Source of the DNA: Massilia sp. Bi118
GTDB taxonomy: Bacteria > Pseudomonadota > Gammaproteobacteria > Burkholderiales > Burkholderiaceae_D
DNA: 64,000 nucleotides
Direction of reading: 5' to 3'
Assembly (NCBI RefSeq): GCF_918697865.1
Contig: NZ_CAKKMV010000005.1
Span: 1-64,000 of the forward strand
A program made the position numbers and the translations under genes. The notes beneath the pieces were generated by a model. That model had not been told where the DNA came from and made no database searches. It saw nothing but the letters and a program-made list of their open reading frames with translations. Below are positions 1 to 7,498 of the stretch, piece after piece. Within the stretch, counting starts at the first letter, position 1; every line of letters begins with the position of its first letter.

Positions 1-242
1 ACGAAGGTGGCCGTCACACCCCGTTCTTCAACAACTACCGTCCGCAGTTCTACTTCCGTACCACCGACGTGACCGGTTCGATCGTTCTGCCGGCCGACAA
101 AGAGATGGTCATGCCGGGCGACAACGTGTCGATCACCGTCAAGCTGATCGCTCCGATCGCGATGGAAGAAGGTCTGCGCTTCGCAATCCGCGAAGGCGGC
201 CGTACCGTCGGCGCCGGCGTCGTGGCGAAAATTATTGCCTAA
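1..242 (+). CDS. tuf: Elongation factor Tu, C-terminal part (5' end outside window)
   Basis: Seen: the first complete codon is at position 3, and 79 residues run to TAA at 240-242. They include [19 protein letters not shown] and end in GVVAKIIA. This is domain 3 of EF-Tu, the beta-barrel that contacts aminoacyl-tRNA and EF-Ts. Known: EF-Tu is the GTPase that delivers aminoacyl-tRNA to the ribosome, and a tuf copy directly upstream of rpsJ is the usual order in betaproteobacteria. The GTPase domain and start codon lie outside the window. No T-rich terminator follows, but two perfect palindromes lie within 65 bp of the stop codon. Confidence 0.97.
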   Translation, partial: EGGRHTPFFNNYRPQFYFRTTDVTGSIVLPADKEMVMPGDNVSITVKLIAPIAMEEGLRFAIREGGRTVGAGVVAKIIA

Positions 243-255
243 GAACGCCACTTAG

Positions 256-304
256 CCTGCCCTTGCAAGGGCAGGCCGCCCGGCCGGCGCGGGACATGTC
301 CCGC
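256..304. repeat. Two adjacent perfect palindromes after tuf
   Basis: Seen: CCTGCCCTTGCAAGGGCAGG at 256-275 and GCGGGACATGTCCCGC at 289-304 are both perfect inverted repeats separated by 13 bases. Neither is followed by a T-run, so they are not typical intrinsic terminators. They may stabilise the tuf mRNA 3' end or pause polymerase before rpsJ (inference). Confidence 0.6.
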
Positions 305-386
305 GAAACCCCGGCCGAGCTTGCCAAGATCATCGCCTAATTTCGGTTAGCGTGATTCGCCGACGGTGCGTACCGCCGGCACAACG

Positions 387-418
387 GATGGGGACAGACT
401 TTTCAAGCTGTCCCCATC
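387..418. repeat. 11-bp hairpin of the GGGGACAG...CTGTCCCC type
   Basis: Seen: GATGGGGACAG at 387-397 pairs perfectly with CTGTCCCCATC at 408-418. The loop itself can pair CTT with AAG, giving about 14 bp in all. The sequence resembles the dispersed GGGGACAG and GGGGTCAGAG repeats of many Proteobacteria, some of which accompany REP-associated transposases (recall, not searched). It sits just upstream of the rpsJ promoter and could also end readthrough from tuf. Confidence 0.55.
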
Positions 419-435
419 TGTTTAAGTGAGAACGG

Positions 436-444
436 TGATATACT
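436..444 (+). promoter_or_regulatory. Extended -10 promoter for rpsJ
   Basis: Seen: TGATATACT is an extended -10 (TGn plus TATACT) 78 bases before the rpsJ ATG. No good -35 is visible at 16-18 bp, which an extended -10 does not need. It would give rpsJ a leader of about 70 bases and allow transcription separate from tuf (inference). Confidence 0.5.
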
Positions 445-521
445 CCCGCCTCTTGAGCAGTACCCGAAGCACCTTTTACACATTGCCGGCCTCGCCGGAA
501 CGTTCTTTTAAAGGAATTAGC

Positions 522-839
522 ATGTCCGCTCCGAATCAGAAAATCCGTATCCGCCTGAAAGCGTTCGACTACAAACTGATCGACCAGTCCGCTCTGGAAA
601 TCGTCGACACCGCCAAGCGCACCGGCGCCGTCGTTAAGGGCCCGGTCCCGCTGCCGACCCGAATCCAGCGTTTCGACGTGCTGCGTTCCCCGCACGTCAA
701 CAAGACCTCGCGCGACCAGTTCGAAATCCGTACGCACCAGCGTCTGATGGACATCGTGGACCCGACCGACAAGACCGTTGACGCACTGATGAAGCTGGAC
801 CTGCCGGCTGGCGTCGACGTCGAAATCAAGCTGCAATAA
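522..839 (+). CDS. rpsJ: 30S ribosomal protein S10 (NusE)
   Basis: A 105-residue S10 that starts [17 protein letters not shown] and ends GVDVEIKLQ. It contains the conserved [16 protein letters not shown] loop that reaches into the 30S head. S10 also acts as NusE in antitermination complexes. The frame is open upstream to 426, but ATG 522 is preceded by AAAGGAATTAG, a good ribosome binding site, and matches the family N-terminus. In most bacteria rpsJ leads directly into rplC. Here a strong terminator follows and rplC lies 3.6 kb away, so rpsJ appears to be a single-gene unit or a tuf-rpsJ unit. Confidence 0.98.
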   Translation: MSAPNQKIRIRLKAFDYKLIDQSALEIVDTAKRTGAVVKGPVPLPTRIQRFDVLRSPHVNKTSRDQFEIRTHQRLMDIVDPTDKTVDALMKLDLPAGVDVEIKLQ

Positions 840-875
840 TCTCGTGTCGCCCGGCGGATTCGTCTGCCGGTGAGG

Positions 876-917
876 ACGGGGCTGGCATCACTCTGTGATC
901 CAGCCCCGTTTTCTTTT
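876..917 (+). terminator. Intrinsic terminator after rpsJ
   Basis: Seen: ACGGGGCTGG (876-885) pairs with CCAGCCCCGT (900-909). The inner stem ATCAC/GTGAT encloses a TCT loop, and TTTCTTTT (910-917) follows. It physically separates rpsJ from the downstream ribosomal genes. Confidence 0.88.
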
Positions 918-920
918 GTA

Positions 921-947
921 ATGGCAATGTTATGATCGTATTGCCAT
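921..947. promoter_or_regulatory. Inverted repeat over the start codon of the 299-aa membrane protein gene
   Basis: Seen: ATGGCAAT (921-928) and ATTGCCAT (940-947) are perfect 8-bp inverted copies around an 11-base spacer. The spacer carries TATGAT (931-936), a plausible -10. The right arm covers the ATG at 946. The expected transcript start at about 943 would leave almost no leader, and no Shine-Dalgarno sequence is visible. An operator for autogenous or stress control is an inference. Confidence 0.4.
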
Positions 948-1845
948 GACAACTCTTTCCCTCTCCCGGCAGGCCGAGCGCCTGCGCCGCACTTCCTGGC
1001 TCGACGTGATCGGCGCCGCCTGGCTGGTCTTTGTCGGTGGCATGTTCCTCATGCTGGTTCTGCCCAGGTGGCTCGTCCACAGCCTGCGCCCGCTGTCCCT
1101 GCTTGCGCCGCTGCTGGTATTGATCGCCAAGGACCTGTCCCACCTCCCTGACGCACTCGAGCGTACCCGGCTTGCCCTGCGCGCCCCCGCCTGGGGCAAG
1201 CTGCCCGCTGCCTGGCTGCCGCCGGAACTCATCGGCATGCTGCGCCTCGACCGTGCACTGCGCCGCGGCTTCATGGCGTGGCTGCTGCGCCGGCCGCGCC
1301 CCGACGTAGCGCCGGCCGGGCAAGCCCTCGGCTACCTGAAGTTCGGCGCCTACCGCACCGCCTGCGCCTTCGTGCTGTTTTCCTCCCTGGTCGAACTGCC
1401 GCTCGATGCCGCCATCGTGCCGCTGCTGGTGCATGGCGAAGGCGAGCGCCTGGCGATCCACCTGCTGATGCTGGGCGGCGCACTGTCCTCGATCGTCTAC
1501 ATGCTGGGCGACCGCTGGCTGATCGGCGCGGGCGAGCACGTGCTGACGGAAGAGGCTCTGCACATCAGCATCGGCGCCCGCACCCAGGGCAGTATCCCCC
1601 TCGATGCGATCGCCGCCTGCGAACGCATCGACGAACCGGTTGCCGCCTGGCTGCGCCGCCGCGGCATCGAGCGCCGGAGCGCGATCAAGGCGTCACCTCT
1701 TGATAAGCCGAATACCGTCCTGATCTTGAAACCAGGCAGCCGGGTGCGCCTGACCCACCTCGGCGTCGAGCGGACCGGCCCGAGCTGCATCTTCCTCTAC
1801 CTGGATCGCCCGCAAGAACTGCAAAGCCGTATTCAGATGTTGTAA
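946..1845 (+). CDS. Conserved membrane protein of unknown function
   Basis: A 299-residue protein I do not recognise by name. Hydrophobic segments lie at about residues 20-62 (two helices around LVFVGGMFLMLVLPRW and LSLLAPLLVLIAK), 139-162 and 170-190. The C-terminal 100 residues are soluble and beta-rich (EHVLTEEALHISIG, NTVLILKPGSRVRLTHLG), which suggests a small PH-like or regulatory domain on a membrane anchor. The ATG at 946 has no Shine-Dalgarno sequence and overlaps an inverted repeat, so leaderless translation is likely. It is the first gene of the insert between rpsJ and rplC. No function can be assigned from sequence alone. Confidence 0.75.
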   Translation: MTTLSLSRQAERLRRTSWLDVIGAAWLVFVGGMFLMLVLPRWLVHSLRPLSLLAPLLVLIAKDLSHLPDALERTRLALRAPAWGKLPAAWLPPELIGMLRLDRALRRGFMAWLLRRPRPDVAPAGQALGYLKFGAYRTACAFVLFSSLVELPLDAAIVPLLVHGEGERLAIHLLMLGGALSSIVYMLGDRWLIGAGEHVLTEEALHISIGARTQGSIPLDAIAACERIDEPVAAWLRRRGIERRSAIKASPLDKPNTVLILKPGSRVRLTHLGVERTGPSCIFLYLDRPQELQSRIQML

Positions 1846-1889
1846 GTATTGAAACATATCGGCGATAATCGCGCCTCAGGGGGAACGCG

Positions 1890-2891
1890 ATGGCGACAAT
1901 GAAGCAGGTGGCGCAACGGGCCGGGGTGTCGATCTCGACCGTTTCGCATGTGATCAACAATACGCGCGCCGTCAGCGACGAGGTGCGCAAGCGGGTGCTC
2001 GGCATCATCGACGAGATGCGCTATGTGCCCAGCGCCGTCGCCCGCAGCCTCAAGAACGACAAGACCAACACCATCGGCGTGCTGGTGCCCAACAGTTCGA
2101 ACCCCTATTTTGCCGAGTTGATCCGCTGGATCGAAGACACTGCTTTCGAGCTCGGCTATCACATCATCCTCTGTAACGCCCATGGCGGTGCGCAGAAGCA
2201 GGCCGCCTACCTGCGCCTGCTGATGGAAAAGCGCATCGACGGCCTGGTCCTGGTGGCCAGCGGCGCCGACGAGGACCACGATTTATTGCTGCGCCACGAA
2301 TCCGTGCCCATCATCCAGCTCGAGCGCGCGCTGCCGGGGCTGGACGCCGACCTGGTGCTGGCCGGGCAGGAGGAGGGCGCCTACCAGGCCACGCGCCACC
2401 TGATCGAGCTGGGCCACCGCGACATCGCCTGCGTCTCCGGCCCGGCCGACCTGCCGCGCAGCCGGGAACGGGTCGGCGGCTTCATGCGCGCGATGCGCGA
2501 GGCAGGCATCGCCGTGCCCGAGAGCGAGATCCTGTACGTGGAATTCACCAGCGCCGGCGGCCACGCGGCCTTCGGCAGCCTGCTGGCGCGGCCGCGCCGT
2601 CCTACCGCCGTGTTCGTCACCAGCGACCTGATGGCGATCGGCGGCCTGTGCGCGGCCAGCAGCGCCGGCGTGCGCGTGCCGGGCGAGCTGTCGGTGGTGG
2701 GTTACGACGATATCGGCGCCGCCTGTTATGCGACGCCGCCGCTCACCACGATGGCGCCGCCCAAGCGCGAGATGGCGCGCCAGGCCATCGTCCAGCTGAT
2801 CGAGCGTATCCGCGGCGGGCATGAGCCGCTGCGCAATATCGCGTTGGCCACCTCACTGGTCGTGCGGGCCTCGACCGCGCCCTTGCACTGA
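1890..2891 (+). CDS. LacI/GalR-family transcriptional regulator
   Basis: A 333-residue LacI-family protein. The N-terminal helix-turn-helix MKQVAQRAGVSISTVSHVIN (residues 4-23) and hinge helix YVPSAVARSLK (about 47-57) are followed by a periplasmic-binding-protein-like sensor domain (TIGVLVPNSSNPYFAEL, then VGYDDIGAACYATPPLTTM near residues 270-288). Such proteins bind palindromic operators as dimers and respond to sugars or purines. The start at 1890 follows GGGGGAACGCG. The stop codon abuts the stop of the convergent mscS-like gene with no spacing. No sugar operon adjoins it, so the regulon is unknown. Confidence 0.9.
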   Translation: MATMKQVAQRAGVSISTVSHVINNTRAVSDEVRKRVLGIIDEMRYVPSAVARSLKNDKTNTIGVLVPNSSNPYFAELIRWIEDTAFELGYHIILCNAHGGAQKQAAYLRLLMEKRIDGLVLVASGADEDHDLLLRHESVPIIQLERALPGLDADLVLAGQEEGAYQATRHLIELGHRDIACVSGPADLPRSRERVGGFMRAMREAGIAVPESEILYVEFTSAGGHAAFGSLLARPRRPTAVFVTSDLMAIGGLCAASSAGVRVPGELSVVGYDDIGAACYATPPLTTMAPPKREMARQAIVQLIERIRGGHEPLRNIALATSLVVRASTAPLH

Positions 2892-3983
2892 TCAGCTCGC
2901 GGCAGGCGCGCCGCCGGCGTCCGGCGTGATCCCCGGAATTTCTTTTGCACCGTTGCGTACCTGCAGGGTCTGGGTCGGGTAGGCGTACTCGATCCCTTCC
3001 GCATCGAAGCGCTCGACGATGCGCAGCCAGATCTCCTGCTGCACGTCCATGAAGGCGAGGTAATCCGGCGACTCATAGAAGTACACGACCTCGAAGTTCA
3101 TCGACGAAGCGCCGACGCCCGTGAAGTGCGAACGGTCGAGCCTGGTCTTGGGCTGGGCCTTGACGATCTCCGCCAGCATGGCCGGGATCGCGCGCAGCGT
3201 GGCCGCCGGCGTGTCGTAGGTGACGGAGACCGTGAAGGCCGCGCGGCGCGTTTCCAGCCGGCTCATGTTCTGCAGCCGGCTCTTGAGCAGGTCGGCATTC
3301 GAGAACACCAGCTGCTCGCCGCCCAGGCTGCGGATGCGCGTCGTCTTGAGGCCCACGTATTCGACCGTGCCCAGGTATTTGTCGACGACGATGAAGTCGC
3401 CGATCACGAAGGGCTTGTCCAGCACGATCGACAGGGAAGCGAACAGGTCGCCGAGGATATTCTGTACGGCCAGCGCCACCGCGATGCCGCCAATGCCCAG
3501 CGAGGCGACCAGGGTGGTGATGTTGACGCCCAGGTTATCCAGGATCATCAGCAGGATCACGACCCACAGCACCATGCGCGCAATGAAACCGACCGCCGCC
3601 GCCGAGGTGGCGCGCGCCGGATCGGTGGCCCGGTTCTCGTAGTACTGCTGCAGCCAGCTGCGCAGGGCGGCGTTGCCCCAGATCGCGCCCTGCACCAGGC
3701 CAATGGTGATGGCGGTGCGGGTGACGATCACGCGCACGCCCTCGGGCAACACCAGCATCAGCGAGCCGGCGTACAGGCCGATCACCGCCATCACCAGCAA
3801 TTTGGTCGACTCCAGCGCGGCGACGGCGACGTCGTCCAGCCGCGTGGCCGTACGGGCTGCGATCACGCCCAGGCGCCGCACCAGCACATGCTTGATGAGC
3901 CACAGCGACAGCATGACCACGAGGGCCACGCCGAGGGCGCTGAGCCATTGATAGACCGTGTTACCGAAGAAGACGTGATGCAT
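2892..3983 (-). CDS. MscS-family small-conductance mechanosensitive channel
   Basis: A 363-residue inner membrane protein. N-terminal helices at about 12-30, 60-80 and 85-105 precede the MscS pore helix, seen as LGIGGIAVALAVQNILGDLF, with its Gly/Ala packing. The beta domain follows (DKPFVIGDFIVVDKYLGTVEYVG) and then a cytoplasmic alpha/beta domain. Known: MscS channels open on hypo-osmotic shock and release solutes. The gene is convergent with the LacI-type gene (stop codons adjacent) and divergent from tRNA-Val. The alanine-rich tail GGAPAAS is typical of GC-rich genomes. Confidence 0.92.
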   Translation of the reverse strand: MHHVFFGNTVYQWLSALGVALVVMLSLWLIKHVLVRRLGVIAARTATRLDDVAVAALESTKLLVMAVIGLYAGSLMLVLPEGVRVIVTRTAITIGLVQGAIWGNAALRSWLQQYYENRATDPARATSAAAVGFIARMVLWVVILLMILDNLGVNITTLVASLGIGGIAVALAVQNILGDLFASLSIVLDKPFVIGDFIVVDKYLGTVEYVGLKTTRIRSLGGEQLVFSNADLLKSRLQNMSRLETRRAAFTVSVTYDTPAATLRAIPAMLAEIVKAQPKTRLDRSHFTGVGASSMNFEVVYFYESPDYLAFMDVQQEIWLRIVERFDAEGIEYAYPTQTLQVRNGAKEIPGITPDAGGAPAAS

Positions 3984-4065
3984 CCGCTACCCCTCTTGTC
4001 AGATGCGCACATTGTAGCGGGCAGGGGAGAGACAGGCCCACGCGAAAAATTTCGCAACAAAAGCC

Positions 4066-4095
4066 TTGCGCAACAATAAAACCATTTCGTATAAT
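4066..4095 (+). promoter_or_regulatory. Promoter of tRNA-Val
   Basis: Seen: TTGCGC (4066-4071), an 18-bp spacer and a perfect TATAAT (4090-4095). The tRNA begins 11 bases after the -10, so the transcript would start only a few bases before the mature 5' end. Confidence 0.7.
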
Positions 4096-4106
4096 GCGGC
4101 CTCCCC

Positions 4107-4183
4107 GGGCGGTTAGTTCAGCTGGTTAGAATACTTGGTCGACATCCAAGGGGTCGCAGGTTCGAATCCTGCACCGCCCACCA
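4107..4183 (+). tRNA. tRNA-Val(GAC) with encoded CCA
   Basis: Seen: the cloverleaf folds completely. The acceptor stem is GGGCGGT/ACCGCCC, the D arm is GTTC/GAAT, the anticodon stem is CTTGG/CCAAG with loop TCGACAT, the T arm is GCAGG/CCTGC with TTCGAAT, the discriminator is A, and CCA is encoded. The anticodon reads GAC (Val) and A73 fits valine identity. Oddity: position 33 is C, where U is nearly universal. The D arm, variable loop (GGGTC) and TTAGTTCAGC context resemble tRNA-Asp of related bacteria, but the anticodon and A73 argue against Asp. Confidence 0.88.
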
Positions 4184-4328
4184 GAATTCCTCCATATCGC
4201 AGGCCCTGAGCCTGCAGAGAAAAGTTGCAGTAAGGCTTTTCTGTGCCGTTCGCCAAGAACGGATTCCTTTCTTCTCCATGACAAAAGCGTAAAACGCAAC
4301 AGAGCGCGTTACTCCTCGCATTCTCCTG

Positions 4329-4357
4329 TTGCGCCTACTCGACGCGCGCGCTATACT
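4329..4357 (+). promoter_or_regulatory. Promoter of the rplC operon
   Basis: Seen: TTGCGC (4329-4334), a 17-bp spacer and TATACT (4352-4357). The predicted start near 4364 gives an untranslated leader of about 85 bases before rplC. This replaces the usual promoter in front of rpsJ. Confidence 0.7.
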
Positions 4358-4370
4358 AGCCGGCTTCGGT

Positions 4371-4394
4371 ATGGGCTAGTCTTTTTTTGCCCAT
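4371..4394 (+). promoter_or_regulatory. Leader hairpin upstream of rplC, possible L4-type attenuator
   Basis: Seen: ATGGGC (4371-4376) pairs with GCCCAT (4389-4394) around a T-rich loop. GCGTTTTTG follows. Known: in E. coli ribosomal protein L4 controls the S10 leader by termination and translation. Whether this short leader is an equivalent is inference. The remainder of 4184-4448 holds a GCAGGC/GCCTGC hairpin (4199-4215), an AGAAAAG/CTTTTCT pair (4218-4242) and no gene. Confidence 0.4.
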
Positions 4395-4448
4395 GCGTTT
4401 TTGTAGTTCAATTAGCCCCGCCCAATCGTAGGTGGGAATGGAGAAAAA

Positions 4449-5105
4449 ATGAGCCTGGGCCTCCTCGGTCGCAAGGTTGGCATGATGCGCATCTTCACGG
4501 ATGATGGGGATTCGATTCCTGTCACCGTGCTGGACGTGTCGAACAACCGTGTTGCGCAAGTAAAAACTCCTGAAACTGACGGTTACTCCGCTGTTCAGGT
4601 CGTATTCGGTCAACGTCGCGCTTCCCGCGTGAACAAGGCCAGTGCGGGTCACTACGCCAAAGCTGGCGTCGAAGCCGGTACGCTGCTGAAGGAATTCCGC
4701 ATCGAAGCCGCACAAGCCGCTGAATTCAAAGCAGGCGACGCAGTCAATGTGTCGATGTTCGAAGTCGGCCAGAAGATCGACGTGCAAGGCACCTCGATCG
4801 GTAAAGGCTACGCCGGTACCATCAAGCGTCACAACTTTGCTTCGGGTCGTCAAACCCACGGTAACTCGCGTTCGCACAACGTTCCTGGCTCCATCGGTAT
4901 GGCGCAGGATCCGGGTCGCGTGTTCCCTGGTAAGCGCATGACCGGTCACATGGGCGACGTTACCGTCACCACCCAGAACCTGGAAATCGCCCGTATCGAC
5001 GCCGATCGTCAACTGCTGCTGGTGAAGGGTGCCGTTCCTGGCGCCAAGAACGGCCAAGTGGTTGTCAAGCCGGCCGTCAAGGTCAAAGCAAAGAAAGGAG
5101 CGTAA
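4449..5105 (+). CDS. rplC: 50S ribosomal protein L3
   Basis: A 218-residue L3, starting [15 protein letters not shown]. The central extension that reaches towards the peptidyl transferase centre is present as [19 protein letters not shown] followed by [19 protein letters not shown]. The Gln in MAQDPG is the residue methylated by PrmB in E. coli. L3 is an early 50S assembly protein. The gene is first in this transcription unit because rpsJ has been separated from it. ATG 4449 follows GGAG, and rplD begins 3 bases after the stop. Confidence 0.98.
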   Translation: MSLGLLGRKVGMMRIFTDDGDSIPVTVLDVSNNRVAQVKTPETDGYSAVQVVFGQRRASRVNKASAGHYAKAGVEAGTLLKEFRIEAAQAAEFKAGDAVNVSMFEVGQKIDVQGTSIGKGYAGTIKRHNFASGRQTHGNSRSHNVPGSIGMAQDPGRVFPGKRMTGHMGDVTVTTQNLEIARIDADRQLLLVKGAVPGAKNGQVVVKPAVKVKAKKGA

Positions 5106-5108
5106 ACG

Positions 5109-5729
5109 ATGGAACTGAAGCTCCTGAATGAGCAAGGCCAAGCCGGCTCGAACGTCAACGCCACCGATGAAGTCTTCGGTCGCGATTACAACGAAGCACT
5201 GATCCACCAGATCGTGGTCGCCTATGCCGCCAACGCGCGCTCGGGTAACCGCAAGCAGAAGGATCGTGAAGAAGTCTCCCACACGACCAAGAAGCCTTGG
5301 CGTCAGAAAGGCACCGGCCGCGCCCGTGCCGGTATGTCGTCGTCGCCGCTGTGGCGTGGTGGTGGTCGTATCTTCCCGAACTCGCCTGACGAGAACTTCT
5401 CGCACAAAGTCAACAAGAAGATGTATCGCGCCGGTATGTGCTCGATCCTGTCGCAACTGGCCCGCGAAGAGCGTCTGAACGTCGTCGAGAACCTGTCGAT
5501 CGAAGCCCCGAAGACCAAGCTGCTGTCGCAAAAGCTGCAGAGCATGGGCCTGGAATCGGTCCTGGTGATCACCGACACCATCGACGAAAACCTGCTGCTG
5601 GCATCGCGCAACCTGCCGAACGTGCTGGTTGTCGAGCCGAAGCATGCTGACCCGATGTCGCTGGTGTTCTACAAGAAAGTCCTGGTCACCAAAGCTGCTC
5701 TGGCCAAGATCGAGGAGATGTACGCATGA
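5109..5729 (+). CDS. rplD: 50S ribosomal protein L4
   Basis: A 206-residue L4 with the basic loop that lines the exit tunnel ([24 protein letters not shown]) at about residues 58-85. The C-terminal Rossmann-like part contains [15 protein letters not shown]. In E. coli L4 is also the repressor of its own operon and an RNase E inhibitor. Conservation of that role here is unproven because the leader differs. It overlaps rplW by 4 bases (ATGA), so the two are translationally coupled. Confidence 0.98.
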   Translation: MELKLLNEQGQAGSNVNATDEVFGRDYNEALIHQIVVAYAANARSGNRKQKDREEVSHTTKKPWRQKGTGRARAGMSSSPLWRGGGRIFPNSPDENFSHKVNKKMYRAGMCSILSQLAREERLNVVENLSIEAPKTKLLSQKLQSMGLESVLVITDTIDENLLLASRNLPNVLVVEPKHADPMSLVFYKKVLVTKAALAKIEEMYA

Positions 5730-6043
5730 GCGCCGCAATCAAATTCAGCGAAGAGCGCCTGATGAAGGTGCTGCTGGCTCCGGTCATTTCCGAAAAGGCG
5801 ACCTTCGTCGCTGAAAAGAACGAACAGATCGTGTTCAAGGTTCTGCCGGACGCGACCAAGCCGGAAATCAAGGCCGCCGTCGAACTGCTGTTCAAGGTGG
5901 AAGTCGAGTCGGTGCAGACCGTGAACCGCGAAGGCAAACAAAAGCGTTCGGGTCGTTTCGTCGGTCGTCGCAACCACACCAAGCGTGCTTTCGTGGCCCT
6001 GAAGCCGGGTCAGGAAATCAATTTTGTCGAGGAGGCTAAATAA
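5726..6043 (+). CDS. rplW: 50S ribosomal protein L23
   Basis: A 105-residue L23 with the typical motifs [17 protein letters not shown] and [19 protein letters not shown]23 sits at the tunnel exit and is the docking site for trigger factor and SRP. The gene overlaps rplD by 4 bases and rplB by one base (TAATG), tight coupling that matches equal stoichiometry. Some eight extra N-terminal residues precede the [11 protein letters not shown] segment where many L23 proteins begin. Confidence 0.97.
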   Translation: MSAAIKFSEERLMKVLLAPVISEKATFVAEKNEQIVFKVLPDATKPEIKAAVELLFKVEVESVQTVNREGKQKRSGRFVGRRNHTKRAFVALKPGQEINFVEEAK

Positions 6044-6873
6044 TGGCACTCGTTAAGATGAAGCCAACCTCCCCAGGCCGCCGCGGCATGGTGAAGGTTG
6101 TGAACAGCGACCTGTACAAAGGTCGTCCGTTCGCAGCCCTGGTTGAGAAGAAATCGAAGACCGCTGGCCGTAACAACAACGGTCACATCACGACCCGTCA
6201 CATCGGCGGTGGTCACAAGCACCACTACCGTGTCGTGGACTTCAAGCGCAACAGCAAGGATGGCATCCCGGCAAAGGTCGAGCGTATCGAATACGACCCG
6301 AACCGTACCGCCCACATCGCCCTGCTGTGCTACGCCGACGGCGCACGTGCTTACATCATCGCCCCGAAGGGCGTTGCTGTCGGCGACACGCTGATGAGCG
6401 GCTCGGAAGCAGCGATCAAGGCCGGTAACTGCCTGCCGATCCGCAACATCCCGGTTGGTACCGTGATGCACTGCGTCGAAATGCTGCCGGGTAAAGGCGC
6501 ACAGATGGCCCGCACCGCCGGCGCCGCTGTCGTGCTGATGGCCCGCGAAGGCACCTACGCCCAGGTTCGCCTGCGCTCGGGTGAAGTCCGTCGCGTGCAC
6601 ATCGAGTGCCGTGCAACCGTGGGTGAAGTCGGCAATGCCGAGCACAGCCTGCGCAAGATCGGTAAAGCCGGTGCGATGCGTTGGCGCGGTGTCCGCCCGA
6701 CCGTCCGCGGTGTCGTCATGAACCCGATCGACCACCCGCACGGTGGTGGTGAAGGTCGTACGGCAGCCGGTCGTCATCCGGTGTCGCCATGGGGCCAGCA
6801 GACCAAGGGCAAGAAGACGCGTTCGAACAAGCGCACTTCGTCGATGATCGTCTCGCGTCGCGGCAAGAAATAA
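6043..6873 (+). CDS. rplB: 50S ribosomal protein L2
   Basis: A 276-residue L2 of normal length. The RNA-binding OB and SH3-like domains are followed by the conserved C-terminal loop [17 protein letters not shown], whose His has been linked to peptidyl transferase function and subunit association. The tail [18 protein letters not shown] is typical. Its start codon overlaps the rplW stop, and rpsS follows after 9 bases with an AAGGA site. Confidence 0.98.
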   Translation: MALVKMKPTSPGRRGMVKVVNSDLYKGRPFAALVEKKSKTAGRNNNGHITTRHIGGGHKHHYRVVDFKRNSKDGIPAKVERIEYDPNRTAHIALLCYADGARAYIIAPKGVAVGDTLMSGSEAAIKAGNCLPIRNIPVGTVMHCVEMLPGKGAQMARTAGAAVVLMAREGTYAQVRLRSGEVRRVHIECRATVGEVGNAEHSLRKIGKAGAMRWRGVRPTVRGVVMNPIDHPHGGGEGRTAAGRHPVSPWGQQTKGKKTRSNKRTSSMIVSRRGKK

Positions 6874-6882
6874 GGATAAAAC

Positions 6883-7158
6883 ATGACTCGTTCATTGAAA
6901 AAAGGGCCGTTCATCGACGCCCACCTGGTGAAGAAAGTCGAAGCCGCGCAAGCTGCCAAAGACAAGAAGCCTGTCAAAACCTGGTCGCGCCGCTCGACGA
7001 TCACTCCTGACTTCATCGGTCTGACCATTGCCGTGCACAACGGCAAGGTCCACGTCCCGGTGTACGTCTCGGAGAACATGGTCGGCCACAAGCTCGGCGA
7101 ATTCGCGCTGACCCGTACGTTCAAGGGCCACGCTGCTGACAAGAAGGCGAAACGATAA
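6883..7158 (+). CDS. rpsS: 30S ribosomal protein S19
   Basis: A 91-residue S19 beginning [19 protein letters not shown], with the head-binding segment [20 protein letters not shown] and [15 protein letters not shown]19 forms a head complex with S13 and contacts the P-site region. The stop codon shares one base with the rplV start (TAATG). Confidence 0.98.
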   Translation: MTRSLKKGPFIDAHLVKKVEAAQAAKDKKPVKTWSRRSTITPDFIGLTIAVHNGKVHVPVYVSENMVGHKLGEFALTRTFKGHAADKKAKR

Positions 7159-7487
7159 TGGAAACTAAAGCAATCCTCAAAGGCGTTCGCCTGTCGGAAC
7201 AGAAGGGCCGCCTGGTTGCGGACCTGATCCGCGGCAAGAAGGTCGACGCTGCGCTGAACATCCTGCAGTTCAGCCCGAAGAAGGGCGCGACCATCATCAA
7301 GAAGGTTCTCGAGTCGGCAATCGCCAACGCGGAACACAACGATGGTGCCGACATCGACGAACTGAAGGTCGTTCAGATCTATGTCGAAAAGGGCCCGATC
7401 CTGAAGCGCTTTACGGCTCGCGCCAAAGGCCGCGGTGATCGCATTTCGAAACAATCCTGTCACATCTACGTGACTGTCGGTAACTAA
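7158..7487 (+). CDS. rplV: 50S ribosomal protein L22
   Basis: A 109-residue L22. The globular part has [20 protein letters not shown], and the extended beta-hairpin that lines the exit tunnel is [19 protein letters not shown]. Changes in this loop are known to give macrolide resistance in other bacteria. None can be judged here without an alignment. One-base overlap with rpsS. Confidence 0.98.
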   Translation: METKAILKGVRLSEQKGRLVADLIRGKKVDAALNILQFSPKKGATIIKKVLESAIANAEHNDGADIDELKVVQIYVEKGPILKRFTARAKGRGDRISKQSCHIYVTVGN

Positions 7488-7498
7488 GGAGTCACACG

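Noticed and set aside
4107..4183. tRNA-Val gene as a phage or island attachment site
   Set aside because: No integrase and no repeat of the tRNA 3' end was found downstream; ribosomal genes follow directly.
4356..5738. A 460-codon frame antisense to rplC-rplD
   Set aside because: It lies wholly across two certain ribosomal genes and shows no motif.
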